From Comamonas sp. lk (GTDB lineage: Bacteria > Pseudomonadota > Gammaproteobacteria > Burkholderiales > Burkholderiaceae_C), in contig CAMAQV010000002.1 of NCBI GenBank assembly GCA_945860595.1, positions 1 to 64,000 of the forward strand: a DNA stretch of 64,000 bases, in the 5' to 3' direction. This document shows, piece after piece, positions 9,269 through 18,266 of the stretch (positions within the stretch are counted from its first letter, which is position 1; every line of letters starts with the position of its first letter). The notes beneath the pieces were generated by a model that saw nothing but the letters and a program-made list of their open reading frames with translations, searched no databases and was not told the DNA's origin. The position numbers and the translations under genes were made by a program.

Positions 9269-9304
9269 AGTGCGAGAGCCTAAAAAAATGAAAAGTGGTG
9301 GAGT

Positions 9305-10813
9305 TTAGCTATGGGCTTCGCTGCAGTCCAAGGTCCAGGCGGTTTTCTGCCACGCCACGGCTTCTTCTTGCAGCAAATACGCGGACTGCGGGTACTTCAA
9401 AGCCCAGGCGGCGGGGTAGCGCAGGCTCAGCATGCCGCTGGCATCCCGGCGCAACACCATGTCATGCATCTCCGGGTCACGCCGCGCATGGCACAGGATC
9501 ACGGCCAGGCGCAGGGCGGCCAGTTGCATGCGCAAACTCTCTTCCTCGAGTTCGGTCTCAATCTTGCGCAGTTTCCCACGGTGGCCCAGCACCAGCACAC
9601 CCAGGCGCTGCATTTCGGCAACCGCGAAGCCCAATGCATCGGCGTTATCCAGAATGTAGGCGCCATGCTTGTGGTAATCGCTGTGGGAGATATGGCTGCC
9701 GATTTCATGCAACTGCGCCGCCCAGCCCAGCTTGCGCAGCGCCCGGTCCCACTGGGCGCGCTGCCCGTTCTGGGGGACGGGGTAGAGCTGCCGGTACAGC
9801 GCTGTCGCGACCTGCCCGACCCGCCGGGCATGGGCGGCGTCGACCTGAAATTTGCTTGCCAGACGCTGCACAGTGGTGTCGCGTAAATCGCTGGTGGCAT
9901 CCCGCTCACCCAGCATGTCGCAGATCAAACCGTGGCGCAGGCCGCCTTGGGCAATCTCTAGCGTATCGATGTGCAGCAGATCGAAGAGGGCTCGTAGGAC
10001 ACTGAGCCCGCCCGCCAGAATCGGCCGCCGGTCTTCCCGCAGTCCGGGTAGTTTGATGCTGTCAATGTGCTGCGCTTCCACCAGGGTATCGAGCAACCAG
10101 TCCAGCCCCTCGCGGTCGATCTTGTCGGCGGGCCAACCGGCCTGGCTCAGGATGTCGCCGACGGCACTGGCTGTGCCAGCCGATCCATAGGCCTTCGCCC
10201 AGTTGGCGGCCTGGTACAAATTGGTTGCGCCCTCTAAAACAGCAGCAGCGGCAACTTGTGCTTTTTGGAAATGCTTGTGGCTGAGCAGGCCGTCCGGGAA
10301 ATACCGCTGTGACCACACTAGGCTGCCCACGCGGTACGACTCCATCTTGCGGGCCTGCAGGCCTTGGCCTAGCGCCAACTCGGTTGATCGACCGCCGATA
10401 TCGATGACCAGGCGCTTCTCATCAGAGGCGGGCAGTTTGTTGGCTACGCCCTGGTAAATCAACCGGGCTTCTTCGCGACCGGACACCACGTCAATAGGGA
10501 AACCCAAGACCTTGGTGGCGCGGGCCAGAAAGACGTCGCGGTTACGCGCTTCGCGCAGGGTTTGGGTGGCGACCGCGCGGACCTGGTTGCGCTTGAAGCC
10601 GGCCAGGCGTTCACCGAAACGCGCCAGGCAGTTCCATCCGGCCTGCATGGCCTCCGGGGTCAGGTCACGGTTGGCGTCGAGTCCGCCGCCCTGGCGGACC
10701 GCCTCTTTGATGTATTCGGTGCGGATAAATTCCTGGTCCTCCACGATGCCGATCTCTAGGCGGAAGCTGTTGGAGCCGAGGTCTACTGCGGCAAGACGAA
10801 GTTCTGAAGGCAT
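9305..10813 (-). CDS. ppx: Exopolyphosphatase (Ppx/GppA family)
   Basis: Releases phosphate from polyphosphate chain ends. The 502-residue protein has the ASKHA-fold phosphate-1 motif in AAVDLGSNSFRLEIG at the N-terminus, VIDIGGRSTELALG as the second nucleotide-binding loop and a C-terminal HD-like helical domain with HEIGSHISHSDYHKH. The ATG at 10813 is chosen because it places the family start directly before the first motif; upstream sequence in frame is not conserved-looking. The partner ppk1 is at the left edge of the window, so the two polyphosphate genes are near each other but not adjacent. Confidence 0.92.
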   Translation of the reverse strand: MPSELRLAAVDLGSNSFRLEIGIVEDQEFIRTEYIKEAVRQGGGLDANRDLTPEAMQAGWNCLARFGERLAGFKRNQVRAVATQTLREARNRDVFLARATKVLGFPIDVVSGREEARLIYQGVANKLPASDEKRLVIDIGGRSTELALGQGLQARKMESYRVGSLVWSQRYFPDGLLSHKHFQKAQVAAAAVLEGATNLYQAANWAKAYGSAGTASAVGDILSQAGWPADKIDREGLDWLLDTLVEAQHIDSIKLPGLREDRRPILAGGLSVLRALFDLLHIDTLEIAQGGLRHGLICDMLGERDATSDLRDTTVQRLASKFQVDAAHARRVGQVATALYRQLYPVPQNGQRAQWDRALRKLGWAAQLHEIGSHISHSDYHKHGAYILDNADALGFAVAEMQRLGVLVLGHRGKLRKIETELEEESLRMQLAALRLAVILCHARRDPEMHDMVLRRDASGMLSLRYPAAWALKYPQSAYLLQEEAVAWQKTAWTLDCSEAHS

Positions 10814-10858
10814 GGGAAACGGGAAGTCCAAAAGGCGGGCTTCAGAATAACAGCAAGC

Positions 10859-10934
10859 GACGCGTGCCCGGCGCCGCCGGACACGCGTCAGATTCACAGA
10901 AGTCGAGCCCTAGAAGATCCCGCATAGCGGGACC
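10859..10934 (-). other. Two inverted repeats between the fasciclin gene and ppx
   Basis: One long inverted repeat at 10859-10889 (arms GACGCGTG / CACGCGTC extended inward by seven more near-complementary bases) and a shorter one at 10916-10934 (GATCCCGC / GCGGGACC, loop ATA). Both lie just after the stop of the leftward fasciclin gene. Neither has a clear U tract, so they may be weak terminators or transcript-end structures. Confidence 0.4.
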
Positions 10935-10940
10935 ATGGAC

Positions 10941-11444
10941 TTATTTTTTGACGGGTGGGATCAGAACCGTGTCAATGATATGCACCACACCATTGCTGGC
11001 GACGATGTCGCCGGTGGTGACCAACGCGTTTTCAACGGTAACAAATTCACCCGCCTTGGACAAAGCCAGGGTGTCGCCATTGAGCGCTTTGACATTGCTG
11101 TTTTTGACATCTTTGGCCAGCGCCGCGACGGGTACGACGTGGAAGGTCAGCAAATTCTTGAGTTTGGCCGGGTCGCTGGACACATCTTTCAGTACGGCTG
11201 CGGGCAGGGCTTTGAGTGCATCATTGCTGGGGGCGAAGACGGTGAATGGTCCAGCTCCGTTCAAAGCACCTTGCAAATCCGCGGCGACGATCAGGCTGTT
11301 CAAGGTGCTCAGCGATGCTTGCGCCGCGATGGTTTGCGAAACCGTAACGGGTTCCGCTGCAGAGGCGAAACCGCACGCCGCGCCAGCCAGCAGCGCGGCT
11401 GCCAAAGAGCGACGGGTAAGAGCAAACAGGTGGGGGGTTGTCAT
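10941..11444 (-). CDS. Secreted fasciclin (FAS1) domain protein
   Basis: A 167-residue protein with a Tat/Sec-like N-terminus (TRRSLAAALLAGAACGFASA) and one FAS1 domain. The domain is shown by GPFTVFAPSNDALKAL in the first half (H1 box) and the closing SNGVVHIIDTVLIPP (H2 box). FAS1 proteins act in adhesion or as periplasmic binding modules; the exact job is not known. A good ribosome site (CTAGGAGA) precedes the start. It is divergent from pstS, and a Pho-box-like repeat reads toward it, so it may be a phosphate-regulated surface protein. Confidence 0.85.
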   Translation of the reverse strand: MTTPHLFALTRRSLAAALLAGAACGFASAAEPVTVSQTIAAQASLSTLNSLIVAADLQGALNGAGPFTVFAPSNDALKALPAAVLKDVSSDPAKLKNLLTFHVVPVAALAKDVKNSNVKALNGDTLALSKAGEFVTVENALVTTGDIVASNGVVHIIDTVLIPPVKK

Positions 11445-11485
11445 GGGCTATCTCCTAGGTTAAAACCCCATCGTAAGAAAATTCA

Positions 11486-11503
11486 GTGACATTTCGGTGA
11501 CAA
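11486..11503 (-). promoter_or_regulatory. Candidate Pho box facing the fasciclin gene
   Basis: Read on the minus strand the sequence is TTGTCAC-CGAA-ATGTCAC, two 7-base direct repeats with a 4-base spacer. This is the PhoB-box layout, with TGTCAC kept in both halves. It lies 42 bases upstream of the fasciclin start codon and within the divergent pstS promoter region. Confidence 0.55.
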
Positions 11504-11557
11504 ATCCATTCACAATCTCGTGATTTCGCGCGAAAAAACAGGGAGTTAGCCATATTT

Positions 11558-11575
11558 TTGTCATAAATAAGACAT
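11558..11575 (+). promoter_or_regulatory. Candidate Pho box of the pst operon
   Basis: TTGTCAT-AAAT-AAGACAT: the first half is nearly the PhoB consensus CTGTCAT with the A/T-rich 4-base spacer; the second half is weaker. It ends 48 bases before the pstS start codon. PhoB control of pst operons is established in many proteobacteria. Confidence 0.55.
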
Positions 11576-11623
11576 ATGCACTCCCTACAGTTCGGGCTCC
11601 CAACCATCCACACGAGGCCCTAC

Positions 11624-12664
11624 ATGAAACTCTCCCCCCGTTACACCTTCGCGCTGACGTTGATTGCCGGTGCATTCGCATCGTCTGCTTCGTACGCTCA
11701 AGAAATTACCGGCGCTGGCGCCAGCTTTCCTGCTCCCATTTATTCCAAATGGGCGTCTGACTACAACAAAGCCACGGGCGTGAAAGTGAACTACCAGTCC
11801 ATCGGCTCGGGCGGCGGTATCAAGCAGATTGATTCCAAGACTGTGGATTTTGGCGCTTCTGACATGCCGCAAACGGACGAAGTTCTGAAATCCAAAGGCC
11901 AGGTTCAGTTTCCGGCCGTGATTGGCGGAACCGTTCCGGTGATCAACGTTAAGGGCATTGCCCCAGGACAAATGAAGCTTGACGGCCAGACACTTGGCGA
12001 TATTTTCTTGGGCAAGATCACCCGTTGGAACGATCCTGCGCTCAAAGCGCTCAACCCAGGCCTGCCTTTGCCGGACGCAGCCATTGCACCGGTTCGTCGC
12101 GCTGACGGATCGGGAACTACTTACAACCTGACCAACTACCTTAGCCGCGTCCATCCTGAGTGGAAAGCCAAAGTGGGCGAGGGTACGGCCGTGAATTGGC
12201 CCGTGGGCGCTGGTGGCAAGGGCAATGAAGGTGTTTCCGCTTTCGTGAACCGTCTGCCCAACTCCATTGGCTACGTCGAGTACTCATATGTCAAGCAAAA
12301 CAAGATGACCTACACCTTGTTGAAAAACCGCGATGGCAATTACGTTGCGCCGGATGACGACGCATTCAAGGCCGCCGCCGCAGGTGCGGATTGGAACAAG
12401 TCTTTCTACCAGTTGATCACCGATCAGCCGGGAAAAAACACGTGGCCCATCTCAACAGCCACTTTCATTCTGATGCACGCCAAACAAGACAAGCCAGCCA
12501 ACGCCACCGAAGTGTTGAAGTTTTTCAACTGGGCTTTTGCCAACGGTGGCAAATCTGCCTCTGAATTGGACTATGTGCCCATGCCCCCAGACGTGGTTGC
12601 CACGATCCAAAAATCCTGGGGTGAAATCAAGGACCCAGCTGGCAAAGCGGTTTCTTTCAAGTAA
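11624..12664 (+). CDS. pstS: Periplasmic phosphate-binding protein PstS
   Basis: High-affinity phosphate receptor of the PstSCAB ABC importer. The 346-residue precursor has a Sec signal ending in SASYAQ, then the mature start EITGAGASFPAPIYSKW that is diagnostic of PstS. The phosphate ligands lie in SGGGIKQ, FGASDMPQ and RADGSGTTYNLTNYL. The ATG at 11624 is used because it gives the signal peptide directly; the frame opens 16 codons earlier without a signal-like N-terminus. First gene of pstSCAB-phoU-phoBR, separated from pstC by a hairpin. Confidence 0.96.
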   Translation: MKLSPRYTFALTLIAGAFASSASYAQEITGAGASFPAPIYSKWASDYNKATGVKVNYQSIGSGGGIKQIDSKTVDFGASDMPQTDEVLKSKGQVQFPAVIGGTVPVINVKGIAPGQMKLDGQTLGDIFLGKITRWNDPALKALNPGLPLPDAAIAPVRRADGSGTTYNLTNYLSRVHPEWKAKVGEGTAVNWPVGAGGKGNEGVSAFVNRLPNSIGYVEYSYVKQNKMTYTLLKNRDGNYVAPDDDAFKAAAAGADWNKSFYQLITDQPGKNTWPISTATFILMHAKQDKPANATEVLKFFNWAFANGGKSASELDYVPMPPDVVATIQKSWGEIKDPAGKAVSFK

Positions 12665-12683
12665 CAGTCCCATTGCTGCGGAT

Positions 12684-12718
12684 CCCGTCCCTGCGCATGC
12701 TGCGCGTGGACGGGTTTT
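12684..12718 (+). terminator. Attenuator-like hairpin between pstS and pstC
   Basis: CCCGTCC and GGACGGG form a 7-bp stem whose loop contains TGCGCATGCTGCGCG, itself able to pair, followed by TTTTG. Its place between pstS and pstC suggests partial termination that would give more PstS than permease subunits. Confidence 0.6.
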
Positions 12719-12741
12719 GCGTAACCACATAAGAGCGTTCC

Positions 12742-13707
12742 ATGAAATCAGCGCCCCCTAGACAAACTGCTCGTAGTGGCCCCTTGGTAGATCAGATATT
12801 CGGATGGGTCGCTAAGAGCTGCGCGTTTTTGACGCTCGGCCTATTGATCGCGATCCTGGCCTCATTAACCCTCAATGCCTGGCCTGCCATCGAAAAGTAC
12901 GGGTTTTCATTCTTGGCCAGTACGGTCTGGGATCCGGTGCAAGAGGACTTCGGCGGCCTCGTGATGATTTATGGCACCGTGGCCACGTCGTTGATCGCCT
13001 TGGTGATCGCGGTCCCGGTGAGCTTTGGCATTGCGCTGTTTTTGACTGAGTTGTCGCCTGCATGGCTTAAGCGTCCCCTGGGTACGGCCATTGAGCTGCT
13101 GGCGGCTGTACCGTCCATCGTGTACGGTATGTGGGGTTTGCTGGTGTTTGGTCCCGTGTTGGCCGAGTACGTGCAAACGCCTTTGCAATCCGCGTTTGAT
13201 GGTGTGCCCTATCTGGGTGCGCTGGTATCGGGTCCGCCGGTGGGCATCGGCCTTTTGTCGGCTGGCATCATTCTGGCCATCATGATCATCCCCTTTATTG
13301 CTGCGGTCATGCGTGACGTGTTTGAGGTGACGCCACCTCTGCTCAAGGAATCTGCCTACGGCCTGGGTTCCACCACCTGGGAAGTTGTTTCCAAAGTGGT
13401 GCTGCCCTATACCAAAACTGGTGTCATTGGCGGCATCATGTTAGGCCTGGGCCGCGCCATTGGCGAGACCATGGCAGTGACTTTTGTCATCGGCAACTTC
13501 AATCAGCTCGATTCGCTGAGCCTGTTCCAGGCGGCCAACAGTATTACCTCAGCCTTGGCCAACGAATTCGCAGAGGCCGGCGAGGGTCTACACCAGGCGG
13601 CTCTGATGTATTTGGGCCTGGTCTTGTTCTTTATTACCTTTGTGATTTTGACGCTGTCCAAACTCCTGCTGTCGCAGTTGCGCAAATCTGAAGGAGCCAC
13701 AACATGA
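12742..13707 (+). CDS. pstC: Phosphate ABC transporter permease PstC
   Basis: One of the two membrane subunits of the Pst importer. The 321-residue protein has six predicted spans and the PstC hallmarks: [13 protein letters not shown], the cytoplasmic coupling region [22 protein letters not shown], and [18 protein letters not shown]. The start is preceded by AAGAG at moderate spacing. The stop overlaps the pstA start (ATGA), indicating translational coupling. Confidence 0.95.
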   Translation: MKSAPPRQTARSGPLVDQIFGWVAKSCAFLTLGLLIAILASLTLNAWPAIEKYGFSFLASTVWDPVQEDFGGLVMIYGTVATSLIALVIAVPVSFGIALFLTELSPAWLKRPLGTAIELLAAVPSIVYGMWGLLVFGPVLAEYVQTPLQSAFDGVPYLGALVSGPPVGIGLLSAGIILAIMIIPFIAAVMRDVFEVTPPLLKESAYGLGSTTWEVVSKVVLPYTKTGVIGGIMLGLGRAIGETMAVTFVIGNFNQLDSLSLFQAANSITSALANEFAEAGEGLHQAALMYLGLVLFFITFVILTLSKLLLSQLRKSEGATT

Positions 13708-14567
13708 TGTCCGCGGAAATGAAGCAAATGCGCGCCGCCAAATTCGCGCAGCGCAACCGGGTCAACTATGTTGCCACCGTACTGGGGCTTTCCGCTATGG
13801 CCTTTGGTTTGTTTTGGCTATTCTGGATTTTGATTGAGACGGTTCGATTGGGTATTGGCGGCTTGAGCTATGCCACACTGACAGAAATGACACCTCCGCC
13901 CAACGAAGAGGGAGGTCTGGCAAATGCCATCTACGGTTCTGCGCTGATGGTGGGATCGGCCACTTTGGTGGGCACTCCCATTGGCGTGATGGCGGGCATT
14001 TATCTGGCTGAATTTGACCGGACTGGCTGGCTTGCCAATGTGACGCGATTTGTCAACGACATCTTGCTCTCGGCCCCGTCGATTGTGATCGGTCTGTTTG
14101 TCTACGCGATTGCGGTGAATCCCTTCAAGACTTTTTCTGCGGCTGCCGGCGTGCTGGCCCTGGCGCTGATCGTCATTCCTGTGGTGATCCGCACCACGGA
14201 AAACATGTTGCAACTGGTGCCCGCTGGCTTGCGCGAGGCGGCATATGCGCTGGGTGCACCCAAGTGGAAAGTCATCATCAGCATCACGCTCAAGGCAGCG
14301 CGTGCCGGCGTCATTACGGGCGTCCTGCTGGCTGTTGCCCGTATCGCCGGCGAGACTGCGCCGCTGTTGTTCACTGCCCTGAGCAACCAGTTTTGGACTT
14401 CTAGCCTGGGGCAACCCATGGCGAGCCTTCCCGTGACGATTTTCAAATTCGCTATGAGTCCCTACGAAAACTGGCAAAAGCTCGCATGGGCAGGTGTATT
14501 TTTAATTACCTTGGCGGTATTGCTTTTGAACATCGCGGCCCGGGTTTTGACCCGCAACAAGTCCTGA
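13704..14567 (+). CDS. pstA: Phosphate ABC transporter permease PstA
   Basis: Second membrane subunit of the Pst importer, 287 residues and about six spans. Typical features are [14 protein letters not shown], the coupling helix [16 protein letters not shown] and [19 protein letters not shown]. It begins at an ATGA overlap with pstC. After the stop there are 51 bases before pstB with no obvious hairpin, consistent with one operon. Confidence 0.95.
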   Translation: MMSAEMKQMRAAKFAQRNRVNYVATVLGLSAMAFGLFWLFWILIETVRLGIGGLSYATLTEMTPPPNEEGGLANAIYGSALMVGSATLVGTPIGVMAGIYLAEFDRTGWLANVTRFVNDILLSAPSIVIGLFVYAIAVNPFKTFSAAAGVLALALIVIPVVIRTTENMLQLVPAGLREAAYALGAPKWKVIISITLKAARAGVITGVLLAVARIAGETAPLLFTALSNQFWTSSLGQPMASLPVTIFKFAMSPYENWQKLAWAGVFLITLAVLLLNIAARVLTRNKS

Positions 14568-14618
14568 TCGCGCTAATTTTTCCGCCCCTTAGCCTAACCC
14601 TTTTTACATTGTTGACCC

Positions 14619-15398
14619 ATGTTACCTACCAACAGCCCGACGACAGCGACCAAGATTGCGGTTCAGAATTTGAACTTCTACTATGGGAAATTCCACGCAT
14701 TGAAGAACATCAACCTGGCCATACCGGAGGGGCGGGTCACGGCCTTTATAGGTCCTTCCGGCTGCGGCAAGTCCACCCTGTTGCGGGTCTTCAACCGCAT
14801 GTTCGCTTTGTATCCGGAGCAGCGTGCCGAAGGAGAGGTGCTCCTCGATGGCCAGAACATTCTGACCAGCAAAGAGGATGTCGCGCTGTTGCGCGCCAAG
14901 GTTGGCATGGTGTTCCAAAAGCCCACGCCATTTCCAATGTCAATTTTTGACAATGTGGCCTTCGGCGTGAAATTGTTTGAAAATTTGGGCGCAAGCGAGA
15001 TGGAAGAGCGCGTGGAATGGGCCTTGCGAAAGTCGGCACTGTGGACCGAGGTCAAGGACAAACTGCACCAAAGCGGCTCCAGCCTGTCTGGTGGGCAGCA
15101 GCAGCGTTTGTGTATCGCCCGGGGCATCGCCATCAAGCCGGAGGTGTTACTGCTAGATGAACCGTGCTCCGCACTGGACCCGATTTCCACCGGCAAGGTC
15201 GAAGAATTGATTGTGGAACTGAAAAAAGATTACACCGTGGTCATTGTGACCCACAATATGCAGCAGGCCGCGCGCTGTAGCGATTTCACGGCCTATATGT
15301 ATTTGGGTGATTTGATTGAATTCGGCGCCACAGAACAAATGTTTTTCAAGCCGCAGCGCAAGGAAACAGAAGACTACATCACCGGCCGTTTTGGCTGA
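14619..15398 (+). CDS. pstB: Phosphate ABC transporter ATPase PstB
   Basis: Cytoplasmic ATPase driving phosphate uptake, 259 residues. Walker A is GPSGCGKST, followed by the PstB-specific RVFNRM. The Q loop is [15 protein letters not shown], the ABC signature is [16 protein letters not shown], Walker B is [12 protein letters not shown] and the H-loop is VIVTHNM. Length and all motifs match the family. It is followed after 55 bases by phoU. Confidence 0.97.
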   Translation: MLPTNSPTTATKIAVQNLNFYYGKFHALKNINLAIPEGRVTAFIGPSGCGKSTLLRVFNRMFALYPEQRAEGEVLLDGQNILTSKEDVALLRAKVGMVFQKPTPFPMSIFDNVAFGVKLFENLGASEMEERVEWALRKSALWTEVKDKLHQSGSSLSGGQQQRLCIARGIAIKPEVLLLDEPCSALDPISTGKVEELIVELKKDYTVVIVTHNMQQAARCSDFTAYMYLGDLIEFGATEQMFFKPQRKETEDYITGRFG

Positions 15399-15453
15399 AT
15401 ACCAATCCGGCTCAATGTCCCGCATGGCCCCGCACGCTTCTTAAGGAATGAAT

Positions 15454-16155
15454 ATGCCCGACAAACATTTATCGACGCAGTTTGACAGTGAGTTGACCGC
15501 CGTCTCCGCCAATGTGATGGAGCTCGGCGGGCTGGTTGAATCGCAGATCCTGCACGCGATCCTGGCGCTCTCGCAATTCGATACCGAAATTGCCCAGGGT
15601 GTCCGGCGCAACGAGACCCGGGTCAACGAGATGGAGGTGGAGATTGATCGCGACCTCTCCAGCATCATCGCCAGGCGCCAGCCCACCGCTCGCGACCTGC
15701 GCCTGCTGATCGCTATTTCCAAGACGACTGCCAACTTAGAGCGTGCCGGCGACGAGGCGGACAAAATTGCGCGCATGGTGATCTCCATCATCAATGATGG
15801 TGCGCCCCGTTCCCTTCCTTCGCTGGAATTGCGGGTCGCTGCGGACCTGGCCTCCGGCCTGCTGCGCAAAGCGCTGGATGCATTTGCACGGCTGGACGTT
15901 CAGGCAGCCCTGAGTATTCTGAAAGAGGACGATTTGATAGACAAAGAGTTCGACGGCTTTGTGCGCAAACTCATTACTTACATGATGGAGGATCCGCGCA
16001 AAATTTCGGCTAGCCTCGATTTGCTCTTTCTGGCCAAAGCGCTGGAGCGTATTGGCGATCACGCCAAGAACATCGCCGAGTTCATTATTTACGTGGTGAA
16101 GGGTGAGGACGTACGCCACACGCCGATTGCCACCATCGAATCGGTTATCCAATGA
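15454..16155 (+). CDS. phoU: Phosphate signalling protein PhoU
   Basis: Adaptor that links the Pst transporter to the PhoR kinase and keeps the regulon off when phosphate is plentiful. The 233-residue protein is built of two three-helix repeats, each with the metal-binding type motif (ERAGDEADKIARM in the first, ERIGDHAKNIAEFI in the second). The ATG at 15454 is preferred because the AAGGA ribosome site at 15443 is 6 bases upstream of it; an ATG at 15448 is too close. The stop overlaps the start of phoB by four bases. Confidence 0.95.
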   Translation: MPDKHLSTQFDSELTAVSANVMELGGLVESQILHAILALSQFDTEIAQGVRRNETRVNEMEVEIDRDLSSIIARRQPTARDLRLLIAISKTTANLERAGDEADKIARMVISIINDGAPRSLPSLELRVAADLASGLLRKALDAFARLDVQAALSILKEDDLIDKEFDGFVRKLITYMMEDPRKISASLDLLFLAKALERIGDHAKNIAEFIIYVVKGEDVRHTPIATIESVIQ

Positions 16156-16877
16156 GAAACATGCCGGCGGTGCTGGTGGTGGAGGATGAGCCGGCGATTG
16201 CCGAGTTGATCGCCGTCAACCTTCGGCATAACGGCTTTCGCCCGACTTGGGCTATGGACAGCGCGTCCGCGCAGCGCGAGCTTGATGCGGCTGTGCCGGA
16301 TTTGATTCTGCTGGACTGGATGCTGCCTGGCGAAAGCGGGCTGTCCTTGGCCAAGCGTTGGCGCTCGGAATCCCGGACCAAAGATATCCCTTTGATCATG
16401 CTCACGGCGCGTGGCGACGAGATGGACCGGGTCGCCGGGCTGGACGCCGGCGCAGATGACTATATGGCTAAACCCTTTTCAACCAAGGAGCTCTTAGCCA
16501 GAGTGCGTGCCGTTTTGCGGCGCCGTGGGCCTGATTCTTCCAAAGAAGTTTTTTCTGTGGCCGGGCTGAGCCTGGACGCGGCCACCCACCGCGTGAGCTT
16601 TTGCGGTGAACCACTCAAACTGGGGCCCACAGAGTTCAAGCTGCTGCAGTATTTGCTCGGACATACCGAGCGCGTGCACAGCCGGGGACAGTTGCTGGAC
16701 AAGGTGTGGGGCGATCACGTGTACATCGAAGAGCGCACGGTGGACGTGCACGTGAAGCGTCTGCGCGAGGCGCTGGGTGCAGCCGGCACGATGGTGGAGA
16801 CCGTGCGCGGTGCCGGTTATCGACTGACCGCCAAACCGGTTGCCGCGCCGGTGGTGAGCGAAAAGCGCGGGGATTAG
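16152..16877 (+). CDS. phoB: Phosphate regulon response regulator PhoB
   Basis: OmpR-family transcription factor, 241 residues. The receiver domain has the acidic pair in VVEDEPAIAEL, the phospho-acceptor aspartate in ILLDWMLPGESG, the LTARGDE switch threonine and the lysine in ADDYMAKPFSTKEL. The C-terminal winged helix contains GPTEFKLLQYLL and ERTVDVHVKRLREAL. It likely binds the Pho-box-like repeats noted upstream of pstS. It begins inside the phoU stop (ATGA) and is followed by phoR after 30 bases. Confidence 0.95.
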   Translation: MRNMPAVLVVEDEPAIAELIAVNLRHNGFRPTWAMDSASAQRELDAAVPDLILLDWMLPGESGLSLAKRWRSESRTKDIPLIMLTARGDEMDRVAGLDAGADDYMAKPFSTKELLARVRAVLRRRGPDSSKEVFSVAGLSLDAATHRVSFCGEPLKLGPTEFKLLQYLLGHTERVHSRGQLLDKVWGDHVYIEERTVDVHVKRLREALGAAGTMVETVRGAGYRLTAKPVAAPVVSEKRGD

Positions 16878-16907
16878 CGTCTGTCTGGCGGTGACACCTG
16901 GGGTCGA

Positions 16908-18266
16908 ATGCTTGTCAGAATCATCTGGCAGGTGCTGGGGACGTGGATCGTCACCACTTGCTATCTCTATTTCTTCCCCTCGTCTACTCTGTGGCCTCTG
17001 GTCGCCTTGGGTAGCTGCTGGTTGCTCACGCTGCTAACACACACCGCCGACGCACGGCAGATTGAACATCTGCTGAGCTGGCTGCGTCAACCCGATGCAC
17101 CCTTGCCCAAGCGCCTGGCACCGCAATGGATGGAACTGGCCAGCCATGTACTGCGTCAGCGCCGTGACCACAGAGACCTGCTCGCCCAAAGTGACAAACG
17201 CCTGGCAGACTTTCTGGCCGCCCTGCAGGCCTCACCAAACGGTGTGGTGCTGATCGATGCGGATGAGCGCATCGAATGGTTTAACCAGACTGCGGCCGAG
17301 CATTTCGGTTTCGACGCCCGCCGGGATGCGCAACAGCATTTCACCAACCTCGTGCGTGACCCCGTGGTGGCCGCCTACTTTGCTACGCGCGACTTCAGCC
17401 ACAGCGTCTTGCTGGCCGCACGGTCCAGCACGCGATCGCCCGCGCAGCGCATCTCCATTCAGTTGCACATGTATGGCCAAGGCCGCAGCCTATTGCTGTC
17501 CCGCGATGTGACCGCGATCGAGCAGGCAGACGCCATGCGCCGCGATTTTGTGGCCAACGTGTCGCATGAAATTCGAACGCCTCTGACCGTCTTGGGTGGC
17601 TTTGTCGAGACCTTACAGACCTTGAAGCTCAGTGGTGCCGAGCAGACACGTTATCTAGATTTGATGTCGCAGCAAGCCGTACGCATGCAGTCCTTGGTCG
17701 ATGATTTGTTGACCTTGTCCAAGCTGGAAGGCAGTCCCCGCCCATCCGGACACGAATGGCTGAAGGTGGACGCACTTCTACGATCGTGTGCAGATGAGGG
17801 CCGCGCTTTGTCGCAGATGGTTTGGAGTAGTACCCAGCAGATCCATGTTGATGTGGACTCCGACTGCGATATTGCCGGATCTGACACGGAATTGCATAGC
17901 GCGCTCTTCAATCTGGTGGGCAATGCGGTGCGCTACACCCCGGCCGACAAATCCATCGGTGTGAGTTGGTCGCTGAACGCGCACGGGCAAGGGGTACTGG
18001 CGGTCACCGATCAGGGCATGGGCATTGCACCGGAGCATCTACCCCGTTTGACGGAGCGGTTTTACCGGGTGGATCGCAGTCGCTCGCGCGAAACCGGCGG
18101 TACCGGCCTGGGCCTGGCGATCGTCAAGCATATTGCCCAGCGCCACGATGCTGAGCTCCAGATTGAAAGTACGCCGGGCAAAGGTTCCACCTTCCGTCTG
18201 GTGTTCGGCGCACATCGGGTGCGTGCCGCTGTGAACCGCTTAGCGGCGTTGGTAGACCAGGACTGA
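16908..18266 (+). CDS. phoR: Phosphate regulon sensor histidine kinase PhoR
   Basis: Membrane histidine kinase that phosphorylates PhoB under phosphate limitation, 452 residues. Two N-terminal membrane segments (about residues 5-20 and 24-42) have almost no periplasmic loop, as usual for PhoR. A PAS domain follows (LQASPNGVVLIDADERIEWFNQTA), then the H-box FVANVSHEIRTPLTVLGGF. The ATPase domain has the N-box NLVGNAVRYTP, G1 DQGMGIA and G2 GGTGLGLAIVKH. The 3' end overlaps the convergent membrane protein gene by 27 bases. Confidence 0.94.
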   Translation: MLVRIIWQVLGTWIVTTCYLYFFPSSTLWPLVALGSCWLLTLLTHTADARQIEHLLSWLRQPDAPLPKRLAPQWMELASHVLRQRRDHRDLLAQSDKRLADFLAALQASPNGVVLIDADERIEWFNQTAAEHFGFDARRDAQQHFTNLVRDPVVAAYFATRDFSHSVLLAARSSTRSPAQRISIQLHMYGQGRSLLLSRDVTAIEQADAMRRDFVANVSHEIRTPLTVLGGFVETLQTLKLSGAEQTRYLDLMSQQAVRMQSLVDDLLTLSKLEGSPRPSGHEWLKVDALLRSCADEGRALSQMVWSSTQQIHVDVDSDCDIAGSDTELHSALFNLVGNAVRYTPADKSIGVSWSLNAHGQGVLAVTDQGMGIAPEHLPRLTERFYRVDRSRSRETGGTGLGLAIVKHIAQRHDAELQIESTPGKGSTFRLVFGAHRVRAAVNRLAALVDQD

